Part shown: positions 26,080 through 38,000 of the stretch, in pieces
Position numbering within the stretch: the stretch's first letter is position 1
Layout: every line of letters begins with the position of its first letter
DNA from: Oceanospirillaceae bacterium
GTDB lineage: Bacteria > Pseudomonadota > Gammaproteobacteria > Pseudomonadales > Oceanobacteraceae
Length of the DNA: 64,000 bases
Assembly (NCBI GenBank): GCA_002724925.1
Contig: PBQA01000037.1
Coordinates: forward strand, 113,846-177,845
Direction of reading: 5' to 3'
Translations under genes and position numbers: made by a program
Notes under the pieces: model-generated
What the model saw: the letters and a program-made list of their open reading frames with translations, nothing else
What the model was told of the DNA's origin: nothing
The model's database searches: none

Positions 26080-28659
26080 CTATATCAGGTCCTTCAATGA
26101 GTAGACCAGCTCCAGTGCCTGTCGCGGTGTCAGGTCATCCGGATTAACCTTTGCCAGTGCCTCTTCAGCCGGGCTGGGGCCTGCGGCAAAAAGATCGGAC
26201 TGCATTGGTGCCGGTTCGCTGTTGCGCCCGGTTTTGATGGGTACGACAGGCGTGACTGGGCCTGTTTGCTGCTCGAGTTGTGCCAGTTGTTGACGGGCAT
26301 TGGAGATAACGGCAGGTGGAACCCCCGCCAGCTGTGCGACCTGTAAGCCGTAACTCTGATTGGCCGGGCCTTCCTCCACACTGTGCAGAAAGATAATCCG
26401 CTCATCGTGCTCGGTCGCCTTAAGGTGAACATTGATGGTGTTGGTGTATTGCTCGGGCAGAGCGGTCATTTCGAAGTAATGCGTCGCGAACAGCGTAAAA
26501 GCTTCGGTATTCTCGGCGAGATGAGCGGCGGCTGCCCAGGCGAGGGACAGGCCATCAAAGGTTGAAGTGCCGCGTCCGACTTCGTCCATTAACACCAGGC
26601 TGTCGCACGTGGCGTTATGCAGGATATTGGCAGTTTCTGTCATCTCGACCATAAAGGTAGAGCGACCACCGGCGACGTCGTCAGCCGAACCCATGCGGGT
26701 GAAAATACGGTCGATGGGTCCGAGCTTGCAGAATTCAGCCGGTACGTAAGAGCCGATGTGTGCCAGCAAGGTGATCAGGGCAACCTGACGCATGTAGGTC
26801 GATTTACCGCCCATGTTCGGCCCGGTAATAATCTGCATGCGGCGTTCGCCATCCAGGCAGGTATCGTTGGCGACAAACGGATCGGTAATCAATGATTCGA
26901 CCACCGGATGACGCCCCTGGCGGATATCAACCACACTGTCATCAACCAACTCCGGAGCATTAAGGCGGAGTGTCTCTGCCCGTTCCGCCAGGCAGGTAAG
27001 CACATCAAGTTCCGACAGGGCAGCTGCAGCTACCTGCAGTGGGATAAGGTCTTCAGCGAGGTCTGTGAGCAAGGCGTCGTAGAGCATTTTTTCACGGCTG
27101 AGTGCCCGTGCTTTCGCGCTCAGCGCTTTATCTTCGAATTCTTTCAGCTCCGGGGTGATAAAGCGTTCGGCGTTCTTCAGTGTCTGGCGACGGATATACT
27201 CGGTGGGCGCAGACTCAGACTGCGCCTTGCTGATTTCAATGTAGTAACCGTGCACACGGTTGTAACCCACCTTGAGGGTACTGATGCCTGTGCGTTCACG
27301 TTCGCGTTCTTCCAGTTTAACCAGATAGTCGCCTGCGTTCTCACTGAGGGAACGTAGTTCATCAAGCTCAGCGTCATAGCCTTCTGCGATGACACCACCG
27401 TCGCGGATAACGACCGGCGGGTTATCTATAATCGCTGCTTGTAAACGGCTCACCCATTGCGGAAATTCTGGGGCTCGCTCACAGATATCGGTTCCGAGGG
27501 GCGCTTCCAGTTCAGACAGCCGCTGACGTATGTCCGGAATAACCGCAAGTGCATCACGCAGCCTTGCAAGGTCGCGGGGACGGGCGGAGCCCAGGGCCAC
27601 ACGAGAGAGAATACGTTCAATATCACCGACCTGCTTAAGATGCTGATGCAGATCTTCATGCGCGTATTGTTGCAGGCATTGTGCGATCAGGTTTTGGCGA
27701 AGCCCCAGAATCGTATGATCGCGCAGCGGACGATTGAGCCAGCGGCGCAACAAGCGGCTTCCCATTGCAGTGGCTGTTTTATCGAGCACCCAGGCGAGCG
27801 TGTAGAGATTGTCGCCTTTCTGGTTGATGTCGATTTCGAGATTACGGCGGCTGGCCGGGTCGATGATGATGGCATCGTCTGGCTGCTCTACCGTTAAAGA
27901 ACGAATATGGGGCAGGCTGTTGCGCTGCGTCTCTTGGGCATAGTTGAGCAGGGCGCCTGCGGCACGAATGGCTGTCTTCATGCCTTCGCAGCCAAAACCG
28001 CGCAGATCGCGGGTCTTCAACTGAGTCGTCAGCAGGCGCAGTGCCGTATCGGACTCATAATGCCATGGTGCTTGTTGGGTGGCACCGGCACGGTTGGCAA
28101 CCGCCTCCGGAAAAATCTGATCTTCCGGCAGTAGCAATTCTGCCGGGCGGAGTCGTTCAATCTCTGCCAGTAGGGCATCCTCACCATCAACTTCAAACAC
28201 ACTGAAACGGCCAGATGAAATCTCAAGAACGGCAATGCCGTGGCGCTGTTGATGAGAGCACACAGAGACAAGCAGGTTATCCAGGTGCTCATCGAGCAGG
28301 GCTTCATCGGTCAGGGTGCCCGGCGTCAGAATACGCACAACTTTGCGCTCTACTGGGCCCTTGCTGGTGGCTGGGTCGCCAACCTGCTCTGCAATGGCAA
28401 CCGATACGCCATTTTTAACCAGCTTCGCGATGTAGTTTTCTGCCGCGTGAAAGGGTACTCCAGCCATAGGAATGGGTTGTCCGCCACTCTGTCCACGGGC
28501 CGTCAGCGTAATATCGAGAATCTGCGCAGCGCGTTTGGCGTCATCGTAGAAAAGTTCGTAAAAGTCGCCCATTCGGTAAAACAGCAAGGTGTCCGGAAAT
28601 TCAGACTTAATCTTGAAGTACTGCTGCATCATCGGGGTATGTGAAGACGCCTTGCTCAT
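26080..28659 (-). CDS. mutS: DNA mismatch repair protein MutS
   Basis: 859 residues from ATG 28659 (AAGGAA 8 bases ahead); the track ORF adds 57 residues not typical of MutS. Mismatch-reading motif [11 protein letters not shown] (F-x-E) near residue 30. Walker [14 protein letters not shown], Walker [17 protein letters not shown], and the C-terminal helix-turn-helix region ([15 protein letters not shown]). Recognises mismatches and small loops and recruits MutL. Intact, so the strain is not expected to be a mutator from this gene. Confidence 0.97.
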   Translation of the reverse strand: MSKASSHTPMMQQYFKIKSEFPDTLLFYRMGDFYELFYDDAKRAAQILDITLTARGQSGGQPIPMAGVPFHAAENYIAKLVKNGVSVAIAEQVGDPATSKGPVERKVVRILTPGTLTDEALLDEHLDNLLVSVCSHQQRHGIAVLEISSGRFSVFEVDGEDALLAEIERLRPAELLLPEDQIFPEAVANRAGATQQAPWHYESDTALRLLTTQLKTRDLRGFGCEGMKTAIRAAGALLNYAQETQRNSLPHIRSLTVEQPDDAIIIDPASRRNLEIDINQKGDNLYTLAWVLDKTATAMGSRLLRRWLNRPLRDHTILGLRQNLIAQCLQQYAHEDLHQHLKQVGDIERILSRVALGSARPRDLARLRDALAVIPDIRQRLSELEAPLGTDICERAPEFPQWVSRLQAAIIDNPPVVIRDGGVIAEGYDAELDELRSLSENAGDYLVKLEERERERTGISTLKVGYNRVHGYYIEISKAQSESAPTEYIRRQTLKNAERFITPELKEFEDKALSAKARALSREKMLYDALLTDLAEDLIPLQVAAAALSELDVLTCLAERAETLRLNAPELVDDSVVDIRQGRHPVVESLITDPFVANDTCLDGERRMQIITGPNMGGKSTYMRQVALITLLAHIGSYVPAEFCKLGPIDRIFTRMGSADDVAGGRSTFMVEMTETANILHNATCDSLVLMDEVGRGTSTFDGLSLAWAAAAHLAENTEAFTLFATHYFEMTALPEQYTNTINVHLKATEHDERIIFLHSVEEGPANQSYGLQVAQLAGVPPAVISNARQQLAQLEQQTGPVTPVVPIKTGRNSEPAPMQSDLFAAGPSPAEEALAKVNPDDLTPRQALELVYSLKDLI

Positions 28660-29069
28660 TCCTGTGTTTCCTTGGGCTTGAGGATGAGGGCGGATTGTAC
28701 GGCAAACCTTTTTGATTCTGAAATGCGCTGCCGTACAAGGCGTACCGATACGACTGTCAACCCGCGGTAAAGCCACACAAAGACAATGTAACGGCAATGT
28801 AACTGAATGCGTTTTCAGGTATAAAAGCAATCATCAGAAATCTGTGACTGTCGAGGGCTTTATGTCCGGGGGACACACGTTTTATCACGATGTGATCAGA
28901 TGGTCTGAAATGACAGCTTGTAAAGAAGAAGCGTGATCATCGCTCTGCCATGACAAGCTACAATTATGGAAATCAAAATAATACTGCGGCCGAAATGCCC
29001 AGCGGGCATTCGGTAACATTTGGAAAGTTGGCAGTATTCTAATTATTGAGCAATCGTAAGGACCCATAG
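28660..29069. other. 410-bp divergent spacer between mutS and the giant surface-protein gene
   Basis: No gene with family resemblance. It contains a short perfect inverted repeat TGTCC/GGACA near 28863-28875 and a strong hairpin at 28990-29013 (arms CCGAaATGCCC and GGGCATTCGG). The hairpin lies about 57 bases before the giant gene's ATG and would fall in its 5' leader. I could not choose one convincing promoter. Confidence 0.45.
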
Positions 29070-32000
29070 ATGTCCCGTTTTTTTAAGGCAAGTTGTATCG
29101 CCGCGTTGGCGTATGCCTCATCTCTTCACGCTGAAGAAGTGCTCCCACTCAGTAATTCACAAGTCACTGTTGATACCATGGCAGAGTTGCTTGCCGGGCC
29201 GGGCGTTTCGGTGTCTGGCGCAACATATTCGACAAGTTACCAGGTACGAACCGGGTGGTTTACTTACGTGTCGAACACTCAACAGGGCGGACAGTTCAGC
29301 GGATATAGCACTCTGTTTGGCAGTGCTTTTGATTCTGGCGTTATTCTCAGTACGGGGAATGTCGAATCGGTTGTTGGTTCGAATGACGCCTCAAACACCA
29401 CAACAGCCTGGTCTAACAGTGCAGTAGATGACACTGATTTAGGTGATGGCCTTTACGACGTTGTTAAGTTCTCGTTCGACGTTGTTCCGGAAAATGACGT
29501 TTTAATTATCGACTTTATCTTCGGCTCGGAAGAGTACCTTGAGTATGTTGGCGACAGTTATAATGACCTTGCGCGCGTGCTGGTTAACGGTAACAACTGC
29601 GCACTTACGCCAGCGGGTGATGAAGTGCGGATTAATAATATCCACTCGCTGAATCTTCCTGCACCTGAGGGAGCTAACAACTATCCCAATAATACGGACG
29701 GCGTGAGCAACAGTGGTATCTATGTAGACAATACCAATAGTGGCATCAATACGGAGATGGATGGCTTCACGCGCAGGCTTTCCTGTCGTGTACCTGTGAC
29801 TCCGGGTCAGAGCGTCAACGTCGTTACTGGCCTCGCAGATGTCAGTGATGCAGGTTACGATACCTGGATCTTTTTCAGAGCAGATAGTATACGTTCTGAG
29901 CCTATCAGTGATTATGGCGATGCCCCGGATAGTTACGGAACCTTGGCTTCATCGGGCGGTGCCGAGCACGACATCGTTGAAGGTGTGCATTTAGGGCCTG
30001 TAGGCTTGACAGGTGACGTTGATGGCTTTGTTGACGGAGTTGATGACTCTCAAGGTGGAGCCGTAGATGACGCAGACAATGCTTTAATTGATGTTCCGAA
30101 TATCAGCCTTTCCGAGACGAGCTATAGTGTCACTTTTGCTGCTACCTCCATTAACGGCAGCAGTTCGGATGTCGTGGGGTGGATTGATTTTGACCGTGAC
30201 GGGCAGTTTCAGCCGGATGAGGCGTCTACTTTAGCGCTGGTAGATAGTGATTCGTACGAAGTGCCGGTTACGCTGACCTGGAATGACATTGGAACAGCCG
30301 GCGCAGACGTTGTTGCTGGCCCAACATACCTCCGTTTACGTATTGCCAACCTGGGGCTTACAGCATCTACGCCGGCGGGGGCATTTGCTTCGGGTGAAGT
30401 CGAAGATTATTTCGTAATTATTTCGGACGGCATGAGCCCCTCTATCTCAGGTTTAACAAGGTTGAACCCGGCGGAGGAATTTACTAACTCAAGCGCCGTT
30501 ACCTTCCGTGTCAGCTTTTCGGAATACGTTGAGAATATTGACACTACTGATTTCGTTACGACGCTCGGAACGATAGCGTCCGTAACGCCTGTTTCTGAAA
30601 CCGTGTTCGATGTTACCGTTTCTAGTATTTCGGGAGCTAATGGCACACTGGCACTGTCCCTTTCAGACGCTCAGAACATTGTTGATGCTGAGGGCAATGC
30701 AGCTTCCGTCACACTCCCTGCTGATGCAGAAACCTACACGCTTGACCAGACCGCACCAGCCGCGCCTGTTGTCTCTTCCATCTCGGCCGACACTGGTTTA
30801 TCCGACAGTGATCAGGTTACTAACGACACATCTCTGGTTTTCTCTGGTACTGCAGAAGCGGGAAGCACCGTTGCTGTTCGTATCGACGGTAATCAGGTCG
30901 CAACCGTGGTTGCCGATGCCAGTGGAAGCTGGTCGTATGATCACTCAGATACAGAGCTTGATGACGCGATATACTCAGTAACTGCAATCGCGACTGACAG
31001 TGCGGGCAATACCAGTGGCGAATCTGATTCATTGACTGTCGTCGTCGATACCGCCGCGCCTGCTCCTACGGCAATCACGGGTATCAGTGACGATACCGGG
31101 CGTTCGAACAGTGATGCTCTGACTAACGATACTACGCTGGTACTCACAGGGCAGGCGACTGCGAATCAGCGTATTTCAGTGTTTGTCGATGGCGGCTTTG
31201 CTGGTTTTGTGGACACCGACCCAACTGGGGCATGGGCCTATGATTACTCGTTCGTAAGCCTGAGTGACGGAGAGCATGTCTTTACGACGGTGGCGTCTGA
31301 TATCGCGGGCAACACGTCGACGGAGTCAGCATACACAGTGACTGTCGATACCGAAGCCTCTGCAGCGCCTGTGATTTCAGCAATATCTGATGATACGGGT
31401 ACGCCGGGCGATGGTATTACCAGTGACAATACTCTACGCATTCTGGGTACAGCAGAAGCGTTTGATGATGTGGTTGTTTCAATGGACGGTAGCGTCGTTG
31501 GCACTGTCCAGGCAGACGGTAATGGCGATTGGGTTTATGACAACCGGGCAGTCGTTCTGGACGACGGCAGCTATGTGATCACTGCCGTGGCAGTGGATGC
31601 TGCAGGCAATGGATCTGCTGTGTCTGATAATTACTCCATAACTGTTGATACGACGGGCCCTGTAACGCCAGCCATCACTGCAATCACCGATGATACGGGC
31701 GTTGCGGATGGCATTACTTCCGATGCGACTCTGCTTATCCGTGGTAGTGGCGGAGCTGACACCAGAATTACGGTCTTCCTCGATGGCGCTGCTATCGGAA
31801 CCACGACTACCACGGCTGCGGGTAGCTGGACGTTTGATTACTCTGGCGTAGAGCTTACTGAAGGCACCTATCAGCTGACAGCCCAGGCAGAGAGTCTGGC
31901 AGGCCTGATGAGTCCTCTTTCTGTGGCTTACTCTCTTATCGTGGATCAGACAGCACCGGACGCACCGCTGGTTTCTTCTGTGACTGAAGATACTGGCATC

Positions 32001-35000
32001 GCCGGGGATCAGGTCACTTTTGATAACACGCTGATTCTGAGTGGCACCGCAGAAGCGGGAGCCGATCTTGATATCCGGATTGATGGCGCTCTCGTCGGTA
32101 TGGTGAAGGCGAACGCTAGTGGAGATTGGACGTTCGACTATTCCGGGATCGTGCTGGCGGATGGTTCGCATCAGATCACTGCCATCGCCACTGACATCGC
32201 AGGTAATCAGAGCAACGAGTCGTCAGCACTTGTGTTGGTTGTTGATACGCAGGCACCTGATGCGCCTATCGTCAGTGGCATTCTTGATGATACCGGCGCA
32301 TCGGCTGCCGACGGCGTGACGTCAGACAACGTTGTTGTGTATGTGGGAACGGCAGAAGCGGGCAGCGATATTGATATCCTGCTGGATGGTAGCGTTATTG
32401 GTTCGACTCAAGCGGGTGACGCGGGTCAATGGCAGTTTGATAGCGCTCCGCAGGCGTTGCCAGATGGCACGTATCAGGTGATTGCGCGAAGTCGAGATTT
32501 GGCTGGTAACCAGTCAGACAGTCAGCCTTTGCAGCTTGTCATTGATACCACTGTGCCAGCGCCAGCGACTCTCGCGGGTATCAGTGATGATACGGCGACG
32601 CCAAATGATCGTATTACGGCGGATAACGAACTGATTATTTCGGGTTCGTCGGAGCCATCAAGCCAGATCGAGGTCTTTGTCAATGGTAATCCTGCGGGCG
32701 TTGTTGCGGCTGACGAAGCGGGCCAGTGGCAGCTGGATTACACCGACGTCGCTCTGACGGACGGCGAGTATCAGATCACAAATCAGGTCACTGACCTGGC
32801 TGGCAATACCGGCGTTGTTTCTGCGCCTGTTCTGGTCGTGGTCGATACGACCACGCCAGAAGCGCCTTCCATTACTGGGATTTCAGGCGACACAGGCGCC
32901 GACAGCAACGACGGCCTGACCTCTGATAATAGTCTGGTGATCAGCGGTACAAGTGAGCCGGGAGCAGAGATTAACATTTATCGTGATGGTAGCCTGATCG
33001 GCAACGTTATCGCCAATGCGTCCGGTGAGTGGAGTCTCGACTATGGGCAGACCGCACTGGATGATGGTGAGTATTCACTGACGGCCACTGCCACGGATGC
33101 CGCGGGTAACCTCTCTGGATTGTCAGAGTCGTTCGCTATTACGATTGATACCATTGATCCGGTTGAGCTGTCGCTTACCCAGGATGGCACCACGATTGTG
33201 GATTATACGCCGGAGCTGTCTGGTAATGCAGAAGCAGGAACTCAGATTACAGTATCCGTGAATGGCAATGATTACGAAACCAGCGCAGATACGAATGGCC
33301 TCTGGAGCATTACCCTTGTCGATGCGCTGGATAACGGTAGCTATCCAGTGACCGTGGTGTCTGAAGATGGGGCAGGAAATACGCGCGAAATCATTGGCCA
33401 GATCACCATTGAAGTGCTGGTCAGCGCTGACAATTCATCCACCTCTGCAACGCCTTTGTCGGTTCCTGCCGATGGTTCTTCTGCATCAGTAATCAAGGTC
33501 ATTGTTCGTGACACTGCAGGCGACATAGTGACTGAGGTACCGGCCGAGTTCACCACGGATCTGGGGGCACTCTCTGCCGTGACAGATCAGGGCAACGGTG
33601 TTTACACCGTTGAACTGACTTCGCTTTTTGAGGTGGGCACTGGGACGGTATCCATCAGTGCTGCAGGCGAAGCTCTGACGCCAGTGATGATTGAATTCTT
33701 TGCTGCAGACGGTGATGGCGATGGCCTGACCGACCTTGATGAAGACAGAAATGGCGATGGCGATCCAACCAACGACGACCTCGATCGCGACGGCACACCA
33801 GATTACCTTGACGACGACGATGATGGTGATGGCCGTACGACGGAAGAGGAAGATGTTAATGGTGACGGCGATCCAACCAATGACGATAGCGATGGCGATG
33901 GTATCCCGGACTATCTAGACCGTGATGACGACAGTACCGATGGTACCAACGACAGCGATGATGACGGCATCCCGGATACCGTTGAATGTCCGGATGGCAT
34001 TCCTTGTCAGGACAGTGATGCGGACGGTATCCCGGATTACATGGATGAAGACGACGACAACGATGGCATTCTGTCAGCCGAAGAAGGCGGCGAGCGCGAC
34101 TCTGATGCAGACGGCATGCCCGACTTCCGTGATGAAGACGATGACAACGATGGCATTCTGACGCGCGACGAAGACCTGAACGACGACGGTGATTTCACCA
34201 ATGACGATCAGGACAGCGATGGCATCCCTGCGTACCTTGATCCGAACGACGCGGATGACACTAATGCAGGCGACAGCGACTCTGATGGAATTCCTGATGA
34301 TGTCGAGTGTGCTTCCGGGCACCCATGTACTGACATCGATAACGATGGCATCCCCGATTTCGCTGACGCCGACGACGATGCTGATGGTATCCCGACGCTG
34401 AGCGAAGGTTCAAATCGTGACACCGATGGCGATGCTGTTCCTGATTATCTGGATCGCGATGATGATGGCGATGGCATCGCCACAATTGACGAAGATAGCA
34501 ATACCGATGGCGACGCGAATCCTGCGACGACGCCGGGGCCGGATGCAGACAATGACGGAATCCCAGCGTATCTGGACCCTAACGACAGCCTGACGGCGGC
34601 GCCTGGTGATGCTGACGATGACGGCATCACAGATGATCGTGAATGTGCTTCTGGTCTGCCGTGCCGTGATAGCGACAACGATGGTCGTCCGGACTATATG
34701 GATTCAGACGATGACAACGATGGAATTCCTACCCGTACTGAAGGCGCCGAAACCGACTCTGATGGTAACGGTGTCGAAGATTATCTTGATAATGACGATG
34801 ATGGTGATGGCACTCTGACCCGCGATGAAGATGCTGACACAGATCTTGATGGGAATGCCGCGACCAATCCGGGCCCGGATGCAGACAGCGATGGTATACC
34901 AGCGTATCTCGATCCTAACGATGGTGAGGCTGGAGTAGGTGATTCGGATGGCGATGGTATCGCGGACAACACCGAGTGTGGTACCGCGTTACCGTGCCAG

Positions 35001-38000
35001 GATACCGACTTCGACGGCATTCCTGATTTCCGCGATGAAGACGATGACGGGGACAGCATTCCAACCACTCAGGAAGCGCCGGGGCGTGATACCGACGGAG
35101 ATAATATCCCGGATTACCTCGACGCTGATGACGACGGTGATGACATTCCAACACCGACGGAAGATGCGAATACTGACCTCGATAACAATGCGGCGACCAA
35201 TGCCGGACCTGATTCAGACGGTGACGGCATTCCGGCCTACCTCGACGCTAACGACGGTGTAAGTACGTCACCGGGCGACGGCGATGGAGACGGTATTCCA
35301 GACAACATTGAGTGCCCGACAGGGGTTCCTTGTATCGATCGTGATTTCGATGGCGTGCCGGATTACATGGATGCCGATGACGACGGCGATGGTATACCGA
35401 CTGCAGACGAAGACGCGGACCTGGATGGCGACGGCAACCCAGCCACCAATCCAGGGCCTGACGGCGACGATGACGGCGTGCCTGATTACCTTGATCCTGA
35501 CAGTACCGATGACGATGGCGATGGCCTGACCAATCTGGAAGAGGACGCCAATGGCGATGGTAATCCGGATAACGATGACCTCGATCGAGACGGTATTCCT
35601 GACTACCTCGACCCTGACGATGATGGCGATGGCCGTACAACGGCCGAAGAAGATCTGAACGGGAATGGCAATCCGCGCGACGATGATGCAGACGGTGACG
35701 GCATTCCAGCGTATCTGGACCCGAACGACGAACTGAACGGCTCGCCGGGGGATGCTGATGGCGACGGTATCTTCGATGATCTTGAGTGTGACACTGGGTT
35801 CCCATGCCGGGATACCGATGGTGATGGCCTGCCTGATTATCTTGATGCTGATGACGACAACGATGGTGTGCCAAGCAGCATTGAGGGTTATGAGCGCGAT
35901 ACGGATAACGACGGTATACCAGACTTCCGCGACGCTGATGACGACGGCGATGGCGTGAATACACGCAGTGAAGACGATGACACCGATGGCGACGGTAATC
36001 CATCAACTCAGGCAGGCCCTGATTTCGATGAGGATACTATTCCAGCGTATCTGGACCCGAATGACAGCGACATCAGTGGGCCGGGTGACAGTGATAATGA
36101 CACCCTGTCAGACCTTGCAGAGTGTCAGTCAGGCGCGCCATGTAAAGACACCGACCAGGACGGTCAGCCGGACTACTACGATCCGGATGACGACAATGAT
36201 GGTCGTATGACCCGTGCCGAAGATCCGAACGACGATGGCAATCCGGCGAATGACGATACCGATGGTGATGGTATTCCTGACTACCTGGATCGTGACGATG
36301 ACGGCGATGGCGTTCTATCCGATGAAGAAGGTAACGGTGACGCTGATAGCGACGGCATTCCGGATTATCTCGACCCGGATGGCAGCACAGCGTCAGGAAC
36401 CGGCGGTGATTCTGATGGCGATGGAATTAATGACATTACAGAGTGCCCGACTGGTATCCCGTGTCGTGACACTGATGGTGATGGCACACCTGACTACGCC
36501 GATGACGACGACGACAATGACGGGCGTCCAACTCTGGAGGAAGGTCCGAACCGAGATACCGATGGTGATGGCATACCGGATTACCGTGATGAAGATGACG
36601 ATAACGATGGGTTCAACACCATAGACGAGGGCACTGGTGACAGTGACGGTGATGGTATTCCGGATTATCTCGATCCATCCGCTGGCGATTCAGACGAAGA
36701 TGGAGTTCCAGATGGTGCCGAGTGTCCGGACGGTGTTCCGTGTCGTGATACAGACGCCGATGGCGTTCCGGACTATCTCGACGAGGACGACGACGGTGAT
36801 GGCATTCCTTCCATTGAGGAAGACCTGGGCGCGGATGGCAATCCTGTGAACGATGACACCGATGGTGACGGACAACCGGACTATCTGGATCGCGATGACG
36901 ACAATGATGGTGTGCCGACGGATGACGAGCAGGGGCTGGATGCCGATAACGACGGTATCCCAGACTACCTCGATCCGGATGACAGTAACGAAGCCATGAC
37001 TCCGGATGGTAGCGGTGATAGTGATCGCGACGGCGTGAGTGATGCCCGTGAGTGTCTGACCGGTATTCCTTGCCCAGACAGCGATGGAAACGGTGCTCCG
37101 GATTACCTGTCTGAGGATGATGACGGAGACGGTATTCCGACCGTGGACGAAGATCGCAATGGTGACGGTGATCCGTTGAACGACGATACCGATAATGACG
37201 GACGTCCAGACTACCGCGATCCTGACGACGACGGTGATGGTGTACCGACCGCAGAAGAAAATGAGGGCGACAGCGACTTTGATGGTATTCCGGATTATCT
37301 GGACCCGTCAGGTGGTGACTCGGACCGTGATGGCATCAGTGATGCTATTGAGTGTCCGGGGCTGATTCTCTGTTGGGACAGTGATGGCGATGATTTGCCG
37401 AACTTCCGCGATCCGGACGATGATGGCGATGGCGTTGCGACGGCATTTGAGGATGCCGACGGCGATGGTAATCCACGCAATGACGATACCGACAATGACG
37501 GTATCCCTGACTACCTTGATCCTGATGACGACAACGATGGCATCCTCACCAGCGAAGAAGGTGGCACAGGTGACGCCGATGACGACGGCATCCCGGATTA
37601 CCGTGACCCGGACAGCAACAATGCTGCAGGTATGCCGGATGGTTCGGGCGACTCTGACGGTGATGGCATCAGTGACCGTCAAGAGTGCGGTACTGGCGTT
37701 GCATGTGCGGACTCCGATGGCGATGGTACGCCAGATTACATGCAGGTACCGGATGCCGAGCAGGCCCCTGAGCTGGTGGAGAATATCGTACCGGGTAAAG
37801 GGGAAGTGAATGCATCATTACCAGGCCTTGGTAGTCAGAGCCTGCTCTGGACATTGCTCAGCCTGCCGTTGGTGCTGATGCGCCGCGGAGCACGTAGACG
37901 CTCGCTTCTGAAGCCCGGTGCGTCACTCGTGTTCGCGATACTCACAATGTTGCCGCTGACCTCACAAGCCTTTGAATCGGAGGAGACGTACGTTGGTTTC

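Noticed and set aside
33600-37850. Many antisense and alternative-frame ORFs (for example 35248-36006, 252 aa, His/Arg-rich)
   Set aside because: They follow from the GAT/GAC-rich repeat of the TSP3 tract, have extreme composition and no family features.
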